Shown one piece after another: positions 9,026-17,352 of a stretch of 64,000 bases of DNA; the stretch's first letter is position 1, and each line of letters starts with the position of its first letter. Both the position numbers and the translations under genes were made by a program. The DNA comes from Ohtaekwangia sp966211525 (GTDB taxonomy: Bacteria > Bacteroidota > Bacteroidia > Cytophagales > Cyclobacteriaceae): contig CBIHOZ010000016.1 of the NCBI GenBank assembly GCA_966211525.1, forward strand, positions 1-64,000, read 5' to 3'. Below the pieces are notes generated by a model. The model saw only the letters and a program-made list of their open reading frames with translations. It was not told the origin of the DNA and ran no database searches.

Positions 9026-9064
9026 ACTTTTTCAGGAAACAGAAATATTGCCGGGAGCAATCTA

Positions 9065-9406
9065 TTAATCAACATCCTCTTCTTCTTCGCGGATTTTTTC
9101 AGCGCTCTCAGCCAACAGTTTTACTTTTTCGCTGTTCTTGATTTTGCTTACAAAAATTTTGGCAGGTTTAAAGGCAGGAACGTAGTGCTCGTCAATAACT
9201 AAAGCAGTATTACGTGAGATGTTACGGGCAATCTTCTTTTTGCGCTTCTTGTTAATAAAGCTTCCGAAACCACGGATATAAATGTTATTACCGTTCGACA
9301 TTGAATTTTTAACCACGCTAAAAAATGCCTCTACCGATGCGGTCACGTCAGCCTTGTCTACTCCGGTTTTCTCTGCGATTTCGTTGATGATATCTGCTTT
9401 GGTCAC
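9065..9406 (-). CDS. HU/IHF-family DNA-binding protein
   Basis: Histone-like nucleoid protein that bends DNA as a dimer. The 113 residues show the HU fold: helical N-terminus MTKADIINEIAEKTG, the beta-arm region with IRGFGSF and a basic stretch, and the PAFKPAK motif near the end of the fold. A ~20-residue acidic tail (AEKIREEEEDVD) extends past the usual ~90-residue length and is the only oddity. The start is GTG at 9406; the encoded residues match the family start. It is the first gene of the minus-strand run down to 6413 and is divergent from mutY, with a promoter-like element at 9443-9473. Confidence 0.95.
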   Translation of the reverse strand: MTKADIINEIAEKTGVDKADVTASVEAFFSVVKNSMSNGNNIYIRGFGSFINKKRKKKIARNISRNTALVIDEHYVPAFKPAKIFVSKIKNSEKVKLLAESAEKIREEEEDVD

Positions 9407-9442
9407 TGTGTTATATTTTTAAGTCGAAATTTTTTGGGTTGG

Positions 9443-9473
9443 CAAATTTATATGCCGCTCTTAGATTTAAAAA
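9443..9473 (-). promoter_or_regulatory. Promoter of the HU gene
   Basis: On the minus strand, TAAATTTG (9443-9450) is an exact TAnnTTTG -7 element. Nineteen bases further upstream lies TTTT (9470-9473), one base from the TTTG -33 consensus. It lies 37 bases before the GTG start. Confidence 0.6.
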
Positions 9474-9504
9474 TGAATATTGAAAAATTCTGATAATCAG
9501 GCTG

Positions 9505-10557
9505 ATGGACAAGCGATATTTCTCTGATAAAGTCGTTGAATGGTATGCAGTTAACAAGCGTGACCTGCCGTGGCGCAGCACCCGCGATCCATATAAAATA
9601 TGGCTGTCTGAAATTATTCTTCAACAAACGCGGGTAATTCAGGGTTTACCTTACTATTTAAAGTTCGTGGAGAGATTTCCGGCCGTTGAGGCACTGGCTT
9701 CGGCATCCGAACAGGAAGTGCTCCGGCTCTGGCAAGGTCTCGGCTATTATACCCGCGCCCGAAACCTGCACAAGTGCGCCAAAGAAGTAGTAACAAAGTA
9801 TAAAGGAGTTTTCCCGGACACTTTTGAAGAATTAAAAAAACTACCGGGCATCGGCGACTACACCGCTGCCGCCATTGCGTCTATTGCGTACCAGGAAAAA
9901 GTAGCGGTAGTTGACGGAAATGTTTTTCGGGTGCTTGCCCGCATCTTTGGAATAGAAAAAGAAATTAATAGTCCGGAAGGCAAAAAACATTTTACGCAAA
10001 TCGCGAATGAACTGATCACACCCAAAAATCCGGATATACATAACCAGGCTGTGATGGAGTTCGGAGCTCTATATTGTACGCCTGTAAGTCCGGTTTGCGA
10101 ACAATGTATATTTCAAACATCGTGTTTCGCATCACAAAAAAATTTACAAGCCCAACTTCCTGTTAAAATAAAAGCGAAAGCCGCACGCGCCCGTTACTTC
10201 TATTATTTTGTTTTTCAGAAAGGCAAATCGATGCTATTGAAAAAAAGGGAGGAAAAAGATATATGGCATGGCCTGTATGATTTTTATCTCGTTGAAAAAA
10301 CGCGCGCACAAAATGCGTTGAAGGTAATGGCAGAAGATTCTCTTCTGAAAAAATTTATGAAGGATGCACAGGTTGTGTCAAAAAAATATAAACATGTACT
10401 CAGCCATCAGATCATTCATGCAACATTCATTATTATGGAGGGAGATGTACCCGCACGTGAATCCGAAAATTTAAAATATTACTCTGCAAAAAAAATTTCT
10501 GAGTTACCCAAGCCTGTGCTGATAAGTCGATTTTTAGAAGACCATCAGCTTATATGA
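9505..10557 (+). CDS. mutY: A/G-specific adenine glycosylase MutY
   Basis: Base-excision repair enzyme that removes adenine mispaired with 8-oxoguanine. The 350 residues contain the HhH-GPD fold with catalytic Glu in SEIILQQTRV (~residue 36), the helix-hairpin-helix LPGIGDYTAAAIAS (from 113) and catalytic Asp in VVDGNVFRV (137). The iron-sulphur cluster Cys residues are 191, 198, 201 and 207, giving the canonical C-x6-C-x2-C-x5-C. The C-terminal ~120 residues are the NUDIX-like domain that recognises 8-oxoG. ATG start. It is divergent from HU and precedes ssb and gldD, a gene order typical of gliding Bacteroidota. Confidence 0.97.
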   Translation: MDKRYFSDKVVEWYAVNKRDLPWRSTRDPYKIWLSEIILQQTRVIQGLPYYLKFVERFPAVEALASASEQEVLRLWQGLGYYTRARNLHKCAKEVVTKYKGVFPDTFEELKKLPGIGDYTAAAIASIAYQEKVAVVDGNVFRVLARIFGIEKEINSPEGKKHFTQIANELITPKNPDIHNQAVMEFGALYCTPVSPVCEQCIFQTSCFASQKNLQAQLPVKIKAKAARARYFYYFVFQKGKSMLLKKREEKDIWHGLYDFYLVEKTRAQNALKVMAEDSLLKKFMKDAQVVSKKYKHVLSHQIIHATFIIMEGDVPARESENLKYYSAKKISELPKPVLISRFLEDHQLI

Positions 10558-10640
10558 AGCACGGTATTCCATTTTTGTTTAAATGTCTTTTAATGGTAAC
10601 TTAAAATTCAGAATTTAATTCTTCCGGGAATTTACATTTC

Positions 10641-10648
10641 TAGCTTTG
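10641..10648 (+). promoter_or_regulatory. Candidate -7 element (TAGCTTTG) upstream of ssb
   Basis: TAGCTTTG fits TAnnTTTG exactly and lies 103 bases before the ssb ATG. A second candidate pair upstream is TTTG (10574-10577) followed after 19 bases by TAACTTAA (10597-10604). Either could drive ssb-gldD separately from mutY. Confidence 0.4.
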
Positions 10649-10751
10649 CGCAAAATTTGTGGATGACTGTTTACGGAAGATTTATTTTTCTGACTGACGG
10701 TTATACTAAAGAGCCGTCAATTACCAGCAGAAAAAATTAAATAATAACTAT

Positions 10752-11195
10752 ATGTCAGGTGTAAACAAAGTAATCCTCGTGGGCCGTCTCGGCAAAGATC
10801 CGGAAGTAAGAAATCTTGATAACGGTGCAGTTGTTGCCAACTTCAGCATCGCTACATCCGAAAGCTACAAAGACAGAACTACAGGCGAGAAGAAAGAAGT
10901 AACAGAGTGGCACAACATTGTGCTGTGGCGCGGTCTTGCTGAGATCGCACAAAAATATCTGCGCAAAGGTGATATGGTTTTTATCGAAGGTAAACTTCGT
11001 ACACGTTCATGGGAGAAAGATGGTGTTACCCGCTATACAACTGAAATTGTAGGCGACAACATGACCATGCTTACACCGAAGACAAGTGGCGGTGGTGGTA
11101 TGAACCAGGAGTACGCTTCGTCACCAGACAGAAGTTCTTCTGACAGCATGCGCAGCGCTCCGGTAGATAACAGCACAGATGATCTTCCTTTTTAA
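10752..11195 (+). CDS. ssb: Single-stranded DNA-binding protein
   Basis: Binds single-stranded DNA as a homotetramer in replication, recombination and repair. Its 147 residues start with the standard SGVNKVILVGRLGKDPEVR, then the OB fold (to ~110) with TEWHNIVLW and KGDMVFIEGKLRTRSW. A Gly/Ser-rich linker ends in the acidic tip DDLPF, which docks partner proteins. ATG start. gldD begins 31 bases downstream. Confidence 0.97.
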   Translation: MSGVNKVILVGRLGKDPEVRNLDNGAVVANFSIATSESYKDRTTGEKKEVTEWHNIVLWRGLAEIAQKYLRKGDMVFIEGKLRTRSWEKDGVTRYTTEIVGDNMTMLTPKTSGGGGMNQEYASSPDRSSSDSMRSAPVDNSTDDLPF

Positions 11196-11226
11196 TTTGA
11201 ATTGATTTAGATTTTAACATCGGGTA

Positions 11227-11931
11227 ATGATTGATAAGCGGAAGACACCAGGAACAGCATACGGAATTGATATACTGAAAATTGAAGATATAGGGCACAG
11301 TAAAAATGTACAAGGTAAATGGTGTACGTTACCGACATTTACTTTCACAAGTAAAGCATACTATATTTTATTGACTGTCATTCTTCTGACTGCAACATCC
11401 TGCACACGCGATTACTTGCCGAAGCCATTGGGCTATAACCGGCTCGAATTACCGGAACCTGCTTACCAGGCATTACCCGATACGTTACCCTATACATTTG
11501 AGTATTCCAAACACGCAACGCTCCTTCCGGATACCTCCAGTATACGCGAACGTTTCTGGATAGAAATTTACTACCCACAGATAAAAGCGAACGTGCATGT
11601 TACCTATAAGAGCATTAACAACAACGGTAAATTACTGAAAGAATTTCTGGACGACTCCTATACATTAACAGCCAAGCACCAGATCAAAGCGTACGCCATT
11701 AACGAAGTAATTACCAAAACTCCCAGTGGTAAGACTGCCGTTATAGCCGAGCTGGAAGGTGAAGTACCGAGTCAGTTTCAATTTACAGTAACAGACTCAT
11801 CTAAAAATTTTCTTCGTGGTGCGCTATATTTCAATACACAGGTGGCCAACGATTCGCTGGCTCCGGCTATTGAGTATATGAAAAAAGATATCATGCACAT
11901 GATCAATACACTGGAGTGGAAGAGTAAATAA
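11227..11931 (+). CDS. gldD: Gliding motility lipoprotein GldD
   Basis: Lipoprotein required for gliding and T9SS function in Flavobacterium. A hydrophobic segment ending in the lipobox LLTATSC places the lipidated Cys at residue ~58, followed by the GldD signature region (YLPKPLGYNRLELP, FWIEIYYPQIKANVHVTYK and a C-terminal LEWK). The only ATG is at 11227 and gives an unusually long ~40-residue stretch before the hydrophobic core. The true start may be a non-ATG codon further in, such as the TTG within the hydrophobic segment. It follows ssb by 31 bases; the gldE gene that usually separates ssb and gldD is absent here. Confidence 0.88.
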   Translation: MIDKRKTPGTAYGIDILKIEDIGHSKNVQGKWCTLPTFTFTSKAYYILLTVILLTATSCTRDYLPKPLGYNRLELPEPAYQALPDTLPYTFEYSKHATLLPDTSSIRERFWIEIYYPQIKANVHVTYKSINNNGKLLKEFLDDSYTLTAKHQIKAYAINEVITKTPSGKTAVIAELEGEVPSQFQFTVTDSSKNFLRGALYFNTQVANDSLAPAIEYMKKDIMHMINTLEWKSK

Positions 11932-11956
11932 AGTATACTATAACTCAACAGCCATT

Positions 11957-12547
11957 ATGAAAAACTGCATACTGTTTCTTCTTCTTGCTTGTTCAATTTC
12001 TGCGCTGGGCCAGTCCGTTAGTTTATTTAACGGCAAAGATCTCTCCGGCTGGAAAGTACACGGTACAGAAAAATGGTATGTAGATAAAGGTGAGTTGGTA
12101 TGCGAGAGCGGACCAGACAAACAATATGGTTATCTCGTATCCGATAAATCTTATAAGGATTTTGAATTAACGGTTGAGTTTAAGCAAGAGTCTAACGGCA
12201 ACAGCGGTGTATTTTTTCATTCGTCTATTGAAGGAACAAAGATCAGCGGATGGCAAGCTGAAGTAGCACCGGCAGGCAAACATACCGGAGGAATTTATGA
12301 GTCGTATGGACGCGGCTGGTTAATTAAACCTGAACCTGAAAAAGAAAAATATCTGAAAGAAGGCGACTGGAATCGTCTGGTGGTTCGCGTGAAAGGAAAA
12401 GACGTTACCACATTTCTCAACGGTCAGCAGATGATTTCCCTGACCGATGAAAAAATAGGTGGCATCACCGGCAAAATTTCCCTCCAGATCCACGATGGCG
12501 GAGGTGTAAAAGTTCGCTGGCGTTTAATTCAGATACAGGAGTTGTAA
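11957..12547 (+). CDS. Exported DUF1080 (3-keto-disaccharide hydrolase-like) protein
   Basis: 196 residues: signal peptide (1-18, ending SALGQ), then one DUF1080 domain. This is a concanavalin-like jelly roll recognised by LFNGKDLSGW near the start, NSGVFFHS in the middle and LQIHDGGGVKVRWRLIQI at the end. DUF1080 proteins bind or hydrolyse 3-keto-glycosides and are abundant in Bacteroidota and Planctomycetota that degrade glycosides. The substrate is unknown. ATG 25 bases after gldD. It converges on the small minus-strand gene with only four bases between the stop codons. Confidence 0.87.
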   Translation: MKNCILFLLLACSISALGQSVSLFNGKDLSGWKVHGTEKWYVDKGELVCESGPDKQYGYLVSDKSYKDFELTVEFKQESNGNSGVFFHSSIEGTKISGWQAEVAPAGKHTGGIYESYGRGWLIKPEPEKEKYLKEGDWNRLVVRVKGKDVTTFLNGQQMISLTDEKIGGITGKISLQIHDGGGVKVRWRLIQIQEL

Positions 12548-12551
12548 AGCG

Positions 12552-12788
12552 TTAATGCGTTCTCTTTTCCTGCAGGTGCCGTGAGTAGCTAAGTATACTC
12601 ATCACGGTTGATGCTGCAGGCTGAAGCTGTGCATCGTCCATGGCTCCAACCATGTCGCACAGCTCATTATAGAGTGCCTTTAACTCTCCGTCACAAAGCA
12701 AGGCTCTGTCAATCTCCCTGCTCTCCTCCTCCGTAGTCTCTTGGTATAAATACCTGATCAAGTCCGTTTGCGTAAAAGTTTTTATCAT
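12552..12788 (-). CDS. Small putative anti-sigma or regulator of the adjacent ECF sigma factor
   Basis: 78 residues, acidic and helical (DLIRYLYQETTEEESREIDRAL), with no membrane segment or recognisable zinc-finger Cys/His set. I recall short proteins of this type next to ECF sigma genes in Cytophagales, so an anti-sigma or modulatory role is inferred, not shown. Its ATG at 12788 lies inside the sigma gene, giving an 80-base overlap in a different frame, which points to translational coupling. Confidence 0.6.
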   Translation of the reverse strand: MIKTFTQTDLIRYLYQETTEEESREIDRALLCDGELKALYNELCDMVGAMDDAQLQPAASTVMSILSYSRHLQEKRTH

Positions 12789-13359
12789 AGGCTCTGTATT
12801 TGATCATCTTCTTACGCAGGTTTATCAGCGCATATCGCATTCTTCCCAGAGCAGTATTGATACTTACTCCGGTGCGATCGGCGATCTCCTGAAAGCTCAT
12901 TTGCAAATAGTGTCTCATAATGAGCACTTGTTTTTGCTCTGCCGGCAATTCCTTTATATAGTCACGCAGTTTGGATCGCGTATCGCGAAACACCTGCTTG
13001 TCTTCCATAGACTCTTCTGCAAACTCTAACGAGTTAAACACACGGCTGCCATCTTCCAACACCACTTCCGGATAGCGCTTGTCTTTTCGGAAATGATCAA
13101 TGGCAAGATTATGAGCAATGCGACTGATCCATGGAAGAAATTTTCCTTCTTCATTATACCGTCCGCCACGAATGGTATTTATGGCTTTTACAAAAGTTTC
13201 CTGGAGCAAGTCTTCAGCTGTATACCGATCTTTCACGATAAGGTAAATGGCTGTGTAAATTTTAGACTTATGTCGGTGCAGGAGCGTTTCGAAAGCTTCT
13301 TCGTTACCGTTTTGATAGAGCGACACGAGTTGGCTGTCGCTGAATCTGCTGTCAATCAT
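12709..13359 (-). CDS. ECF-type RNA polymerase sigma factor
   Basis: 216-residue sigma-70 family factor of the extracytoplasmic-function class, which directs RNA polymerase to a specific promoter set. Region 2 spans ~25-95 (AEDLLQETFVKAINTI and FLPWISRIAHNLAIDHFRKDKR). Region 4 spans ~135-190 (ELPAEQKQVLIMRHYL and the helix-turn-helix SFQEIADRTGVSINTALGR). ATG at 13359. The C-terminal ~26 residues, past the usual fold, are encoded in the segment shared with the downstream 78-codon gene. No membrane anti-sigma gene lies nearby. Confidence 0.93.
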   Translation of the reverse strand: MIDSRFSDSQLVSLYQNGNEEAFETLLHRHKSKIYTAIYLIVKDRYTAEDLLQETFVKAINTIRGGRYNEEGKFLPWISRIAHNLAIDHFRKDKRYPEVVLEDGSRVFNSLEFAEESMEDKQVFRDTRSKLRDYIKELPAEQKQVLIMRHYLQMSFQEIADRTGVSINTALGRMRYALINLRKKMIKYRAYDKNFYANGLDQVFIPRDYGGGEQGD

Positions 13360-13476
13360 TCTGTCTCACATTTAGGTAACGTAGAGCTCTATTCGATATT
13401 GTAGGGGTTTATTTCAAGAATTGGTTTGAAAAGATAGAAAGTTTCCGGATCAGCGCAAAAAAATTTTTAAAAATTC

Positions 13477-13507
13477 TTGCCTCTCACATAATTTCTTTAG
13501 CTATTTG
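13477..13507 (+). promoter_or_regulatory. Candidate promoter of the acidic-protein gene
   Basis: TTG at 13477-13479 is followed after 18 bases by TAGCTATTTG (13498-13507), a -7-like element with two extra bases compared with TAnnTTTG. It lies 28 bases before the ATG at 13536. Confidence 0.3.
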
Positions 13508-13535
13508 CCCGCAGAAAAATTGTGTTACCCCGAGT

Positions 13536-13922
13536 ATGGCCGCAAGCAAGAAAAAAGTTATAAAGAGTCTCGAAAATCTTTCAGAAGATTTAAAAGAATT
13601 GGTGCAGGATCAATATCCGAATGGTTATGAGAGCAGCATTACCAGAATCACCAATGCTAAAAAAGAGCCCATCTTTGTTTTCCCGCTCGAAACAGAAGAT
13701 GCAACGTATCTCGTAAAAGTACCTGTTACTAAAAACAGCGAAGGCGAGTACGACCTCGACTCAACTCCTAATAAAGATGAGTTCGATAATACAGGCGGTG
13801 ATGACGACTTCGATTCATCCGGTGGTAGCGATGATTACGGAAGTGGTGGCGGAGACGACTATGACGATGAAGGCGGCAAGAGCGGTCGTGAAGCCAGCTA
13901 TGATCCTGACTTCGATAGTTAA
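13536..13922 (+). CDS. Small acidic protein with Gly/Asp-rich tail, function unknown
   Basis: 128 residues. Residues 1-80 form a compact, possibly folded part that starts AASKKKVIKSLENLSEDL and includes EPIFVFPLETEDATYLVKVPV. From ~80 to the end it is almost only Gly, Asp, Ser and Glu (DDDFDSSGGSDDYGSGG), a disordered, highly acidic tail. There is no signal peptide, so it is cytoplasmic. I recognise no family. Acidic tails of this kind occur on proteins that contact basic partners or nucleic-acid-binding proteins, but that is speculation here. Single gene with its own terminator. Confidence 0.75.
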   Translation: MAASKKKVIKSLENLSEDLKELVQDQYPNGYESSITRITNAKKEPIFVFPLETEDATYLVKVPVTKNSEGEYDLDSTPNKDEFDNTGGDDDFDSSGGSDDYGSGGGDDYDDEGGKSGREASYDPDFDS

Positions 13923-13948
13923 TCGATTAAAAAATTTCTATACTGATG

Positions 13949-13983
13949 AACACCATCCTTCACGATGGTGTTTTTCTTTTTTT
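13949..13983 (+). terminator. Intrinsic terminator after the acidic-protein gene
   Basis: Stem AACACCATC/GATGGTGTT (13949-13957 and 13964-13972) followed by a T-rich run interrupted by one C. Confidence 0.9.
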
Positions 13984-14060
13984 ACTACTGTGCTATCACG
14001 CATGGCCGGAAAGATTTTTTAAAGAAGAAAGATTGTTTACTTTGAATTCGTAAAATAAAA

Positions 14061-14065
14061 AGGAG
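14061..14065 (+). promoter_or_regulatory. Shine-Dalgarno-like site of uvrA
   Basis: AGGAG preceded by an A-run, six bases before the GTG at 14072. Most genes in this window lack such a site, as expected in Bacteroidota, so here it supports the non-ATG start. Confidence 0.7.
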
Positions 14066-14071
14066 CACCCC

Positions 14072-16924
14072 GTGAGTCAGGCATTAACCATCAAGGATAC
14101 ATATTTAGACGAACTGAATCCCAAAGAGTATATCATCATCAAGCGAGCACGTGTTAACAACCTCAAGAATCTGAGCGTTGCTATTCCGCGCAACAAGCTT
14201 GTGGTAATTACCGGACTTTCAGGATCAGGAAAATCATCGCTCGCATTCGATACACTTTTTGCTGAAGGTCAACGCATGTATGTGGAAAGTCTCAGTTCGT
14301 ATGCGCGACAGTTTCTCGGACGCATGGAGAAACCTGAAGTAGACTATATCAAAGGTGTTTCGCCTGCTATTGCTATCGAGCAAAAGGTTAACACACGAAA
14401 TCCACGTTCAACTGTTGGTACTACTACCGAGATCTACGATTATCTCAAATTACTTTTTGCACGCATCGGTAAAACATACTCGCCTGTTAGCGGTAAAGAA
14501 GTAAAACGCGATACCGTTACCAGTGTAGTAGATGCTATCAACAAACTTCCGGCAGGAACGCGCATTATGATCGCTTCTCCGCTGCATATAAAAAAAGGAC
14601 GCAAGCTTGCCGATGAATTAAACCTGCTGTTGAGTAAAGGCTTTGCCAGGATACTGGTAAACGGTGAAGTAAAATTCATTGAAGAACTTATCGGCACAGA
14701 GGCAGAGGGAGCGAAAAAGAAAAAGTCAATCAAGGTTGAAGGTGACATTGAAGTGCTGATTGATCGGGCCAGTGTAAATCCAGATGATGAAGATACAACC
14801 TTCCGTGTAGCTGACTCGGTGCAGACTGCTTTCTTTGAGGGCGAAGGCGATTGTATAGTATATGCCGAAGGTGAAAGTAAAATGCATTTCTCTGACCGCT
14901 TTGAGTTAGACGGCATGACGTTTACAGAACCTTCTGTTAACTTCTTCAGCTTTAATAATCCTTATGGTGCCTGCCAGACCTGCGAAGGCTTTGGTAAGAT
15001 ACTGGGTATAGATGAAGACCTTGTTATTCCGGACAAATCGCTTTCGGTATTCGAAGGTGCCGTGGCTCCATGGCGAAGCGAAACGATGGGCGAGTGGGCC
15101 AAGCCGTTGCTGAAGAATGGCATCAAGTTCGACTTCCCTATACATCGCCCGTACAACGAGCTCACGAAGAAGCAGCAGGAGTTGTTGTGGACGGGCAATG
15201 AATACTTCGATGGTATAAATGGTTTCTTTAAATACCTCGAATCCAAAACACACAAGATTCAATATAGGGTAATGCTTTCGCGCTATCGCGGAAGAACAAA
15301 CTGCCCCGATTGTAAAGGAACCCGCCTGCGTAAAGATGCACAGTATGTAAAGATCGCCGATACATCCATCACCGATCTTGTTCTTCTTCCTATAGAAGAG
15401 AGCCTGGTATTTTTCGAGAAACTGAAATTACCGGCACACGATCAGAAAGTATCCGAAAGAATTTTAACAGAGATACGTTCGCGACTGGAATATCTCACGA
15501 AAGTGGGATTGGGATATCTTACACTGAACAGAATTACTTCTACATTATCCGGAGGTGAATATCAACGCATCAAGCTTGCCACATCGTTGGGAAGTGCATT
15601 GGTTGGTTCGATGTATATATTGGATGAACCCAGTATAGGACTTCACCCGAAAGATACGGATCGCATGGTGAGTGTATTGAAAACACTTCGCGACTTGGGT
15701 AATACGGTAATTGTTGTTGAGCACGAAGAAGAAATTATGCGTGCTGCCGATCAGATTATTGATATAGGCCCGGATGCCGGCAGTCACGGTGGCGAGCTTG
15801 TCTTTCAAGGTTCACTCAAAGATGTAAACGGAAAAGTAAGATCGCATACAACTGATTACCTCAGCGGTCGCGAAGAGATTGCTATGCCTTCATTTCGCAG
15901 AAAGTGGAAAGACTCAATCACCGTACATGGCGCCCGTGAAAACAACCTGAAGAATCTTACGGTTAAGTTTCCAATGGGTGTACTCACGGTTATAACCGGT
16001 GTAAGTGGTTCGGGTAAATCTACATTGATTAAAAAGATACTATATCCGGCTGTCGGAAGACTGAGTGGTTCGGTTGCCGAAGCTCCGGGTAAATATGACA
16101 AGCTTGAGGGCGACTTTCAAAAAGTTACGCAGGTAGAATTTGTTGATCAGAACCCGATCGGTAAATCTTCACGCTCCAACCCGATCAGTTATGTAAAGGC
16201 GTATGATGCTATACGAAATCTGTATGCCGACCAGCCGTTGTCAAAACAACGCGGCTATAAACCATCACACTTTTCTTTTAACGTAGAAGGTGGTCGCTGC
16301 GAGACCTGCGAAGGTGAAGGTGAGATTCGCGTAGAGATGCAATTCATGGCCGATATATTTCTGAAATGTGAAAGCTGCCATGGCAAACGCTTCAAGCAGG
16401 AGATACTCGAAGTGGAATATAACGGTAAAAACATTGCCGATATACTCGACATGACGGTTGAGGATGGACTGGACTTCTTCCGCGACAAGAAAGCGGTATA
16501 TGATAAGATCCTTCCATTGAACGATGTGGGTCTGGGCTATGTAAAGCTGGGGCAATCTTCTAACTCATTAAGCGGTGGCGAAGCGCAACGTGTTAAGCTT
16601 GCTTCTTTCCTTGGCAAGAATTCAACAGAAGGACATATACTTTTTATTTTCGATGAGCCTACCACGGGTCTTCACTTCCATGATATATCGAAGTTACTCA
16701 AGGCTATAAATGCGTTGGTTGATCAAGGCCACAGCGTTATTGTTATCGAGCACAACCTCGAAGTGATAAAGTGTGCAGACTGGATCATTGACCTCGGCCC
16801 CGAGGGTGGAGAGAAAAAAGGTGGCACATTGATGTTTGAAGGAACACCCGAAGAGATGGCGAAGAAAGGTAAAGGATATACTGCTGAATTTTTGAAGAAT
16901 AAGCTAGCCAGCCAGCAAAAGTAG
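14072..16924 (+). CDS. uvrA: Excinuclease ABC subunit UvrA
   Basis: Damage-recognition ATPase of nucleotide excision repair; loads UvrB on damaged DNA. 950 residues with two ABC ATPase halves. The first Walker A is GLSGSGKSS (~residue 48) and the first signature is TLSGGEYQRIKLA. The second half has GVSGSGKST and SLSGGEAQRVKLASFL. Zinc-binding pairs are visible as CQTCEGFG and CPDCKGTR in the first half and CETCEGEG and CESCHGKR in the second. Full length. GTG start at 14072, supported by AGGAG six bases upstream. It stands alone; uvrB is not in the window. Confidence 0.97.
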   Translation: MSQALTIKDTYLDELNPKEYIIIKRARVNNLKNLSVAIPRNKLVVITGLSGSGKSSLAFDTLFAEGQRMYVESLSSYARQFLGRMEKPEVDYIKGVSPAIAIEQKVNTRNPRSTVGTTTEIYDYLKLLFARIGKTYSPVSGKEVKRDTVTSVVDAINKLPAGTRIMIASPLHIKKGRKLADELNLLLSKGFARILVNGEVKFIEELIGTEAEGAKKKKSIKVEGDIEVLIDRASVNPDDEDTTFRVADSVQTAFFEGEGDCIVYAEGESKMHFSDRFELDGMTFTEPSVNFFSFNNPYGACQTCEGFGKILGIDEDLVIPDKSLSVFEGAVAPWRSETMGEWAKPLLKNGIKFDFPIHRPYNELTKKQQELLWTGNEYFDGINGFFKYLESKTHKIQYRVMLSRYRGRTNCPDCKGTRLRKDAQYVKIADTSITDLVLLPIEESLVFFEKLKLPAHDQKVSERILTEIRSRLEYLTKVGLGYLTLNRITSTLSGGEYQRIKLATSLGSALVGSMYILDEPSIGLHPKDTDRMVSVLKTLRDLGNTVIVVEHEEEIMRAADQIIDIGPDAGSHGGELVFQGSLKDVNGKVRSHTTDYLSGREEIAMPSFRRKWKDSITVHGARENNLKNLTVKFPMGVLTVITGVSGSGKSTLIKKILYPAVGRLSGSVAEAPGKYDKLEGDFQKVTQVEFVDQNPIGKSSRSNPISYVKAYDAIRNLYADQPLSKQRGYKPSHFSFNVEGGRCETCEGEGEIRVEMQFMADIFLKCESCHGKRFKQEILEVEYNGKNIADILDMTVEDGLDFFRDKKAVYDKILPLNDVGLGYVKLGQSSNSLSGGEAQRVKLASFLGKNSTEGHILFIFDEPTTGLHFHDISKLLKAINALVDQGHSVIVIEHNLEVIKCADWIIDLGPEGGEKKGGTLMFEGTPEEMAKKGKGYTAEFLKNKLASQQK

Positions 16925-17052
16925 TATATGATTAAGCTGGTTTTCTGTGTCGGTGTACACAGCAATGTTCAGGTAAATTTCGTTACGGGTGCTGCAGAAC
17001 AGCAATAAAAATGTTACGATATAGCTTTAACGGGTTTGTTCAGAATATGACA

Positions 17053-17160
17053 TTATACTGTCATTCCGAACAAGCCTGTGTACAAGCCGATAACAATAGC
17101 CACAACGATTCCCAGAATCAATAGAATTTTCCGTTTCGTAAACATTGCATAAAGGGTCAT
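17053..17160 (-). CDS. Possible 35-residue single-span membrane peptide
   Basis: A short frame in the 428-base gap between uvrA and the DinB-like gene. It encodes a basic start (FTKRK), one strongly hydrophobic span (ILLILGIVVAIVIGLYTGL) and a five-residue tail. Two in-frame ATGs (17160 and 17145) would give 35 or 30 residues. Upstream on the minus strand, TACCTTTA (17174-17181) is one base from the TAnnTTTG -7 consensus. No homologue is recalled, so the coding call rests on composition and the promoter-like site. The rest of the gap shows only a weak hairpin CTGTGT/ACACAG near 16946. Confidence 0.42.
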   Translation of the reverse strand: MTLYAMFTKRKILLILGIVVAIVIGLYTGLFGMTV

Positions 17161-17352
17161 GCCTTATAGACACTAAAGGTATTAAAGAGGTTGTACTCGC
17201 TAAAAATTTTTTTGACCACCCGGAATATAGCTTGATCGAAACGTACGAAAATGCAGATGAACTGTATCGGTCGTTCTGAAAAATATAGCAGCACGCGTAA
17301 CTTCATCGTGCTTTCTTGCTAACTTCATTACTCCACTAATCATTTTAAAGCT

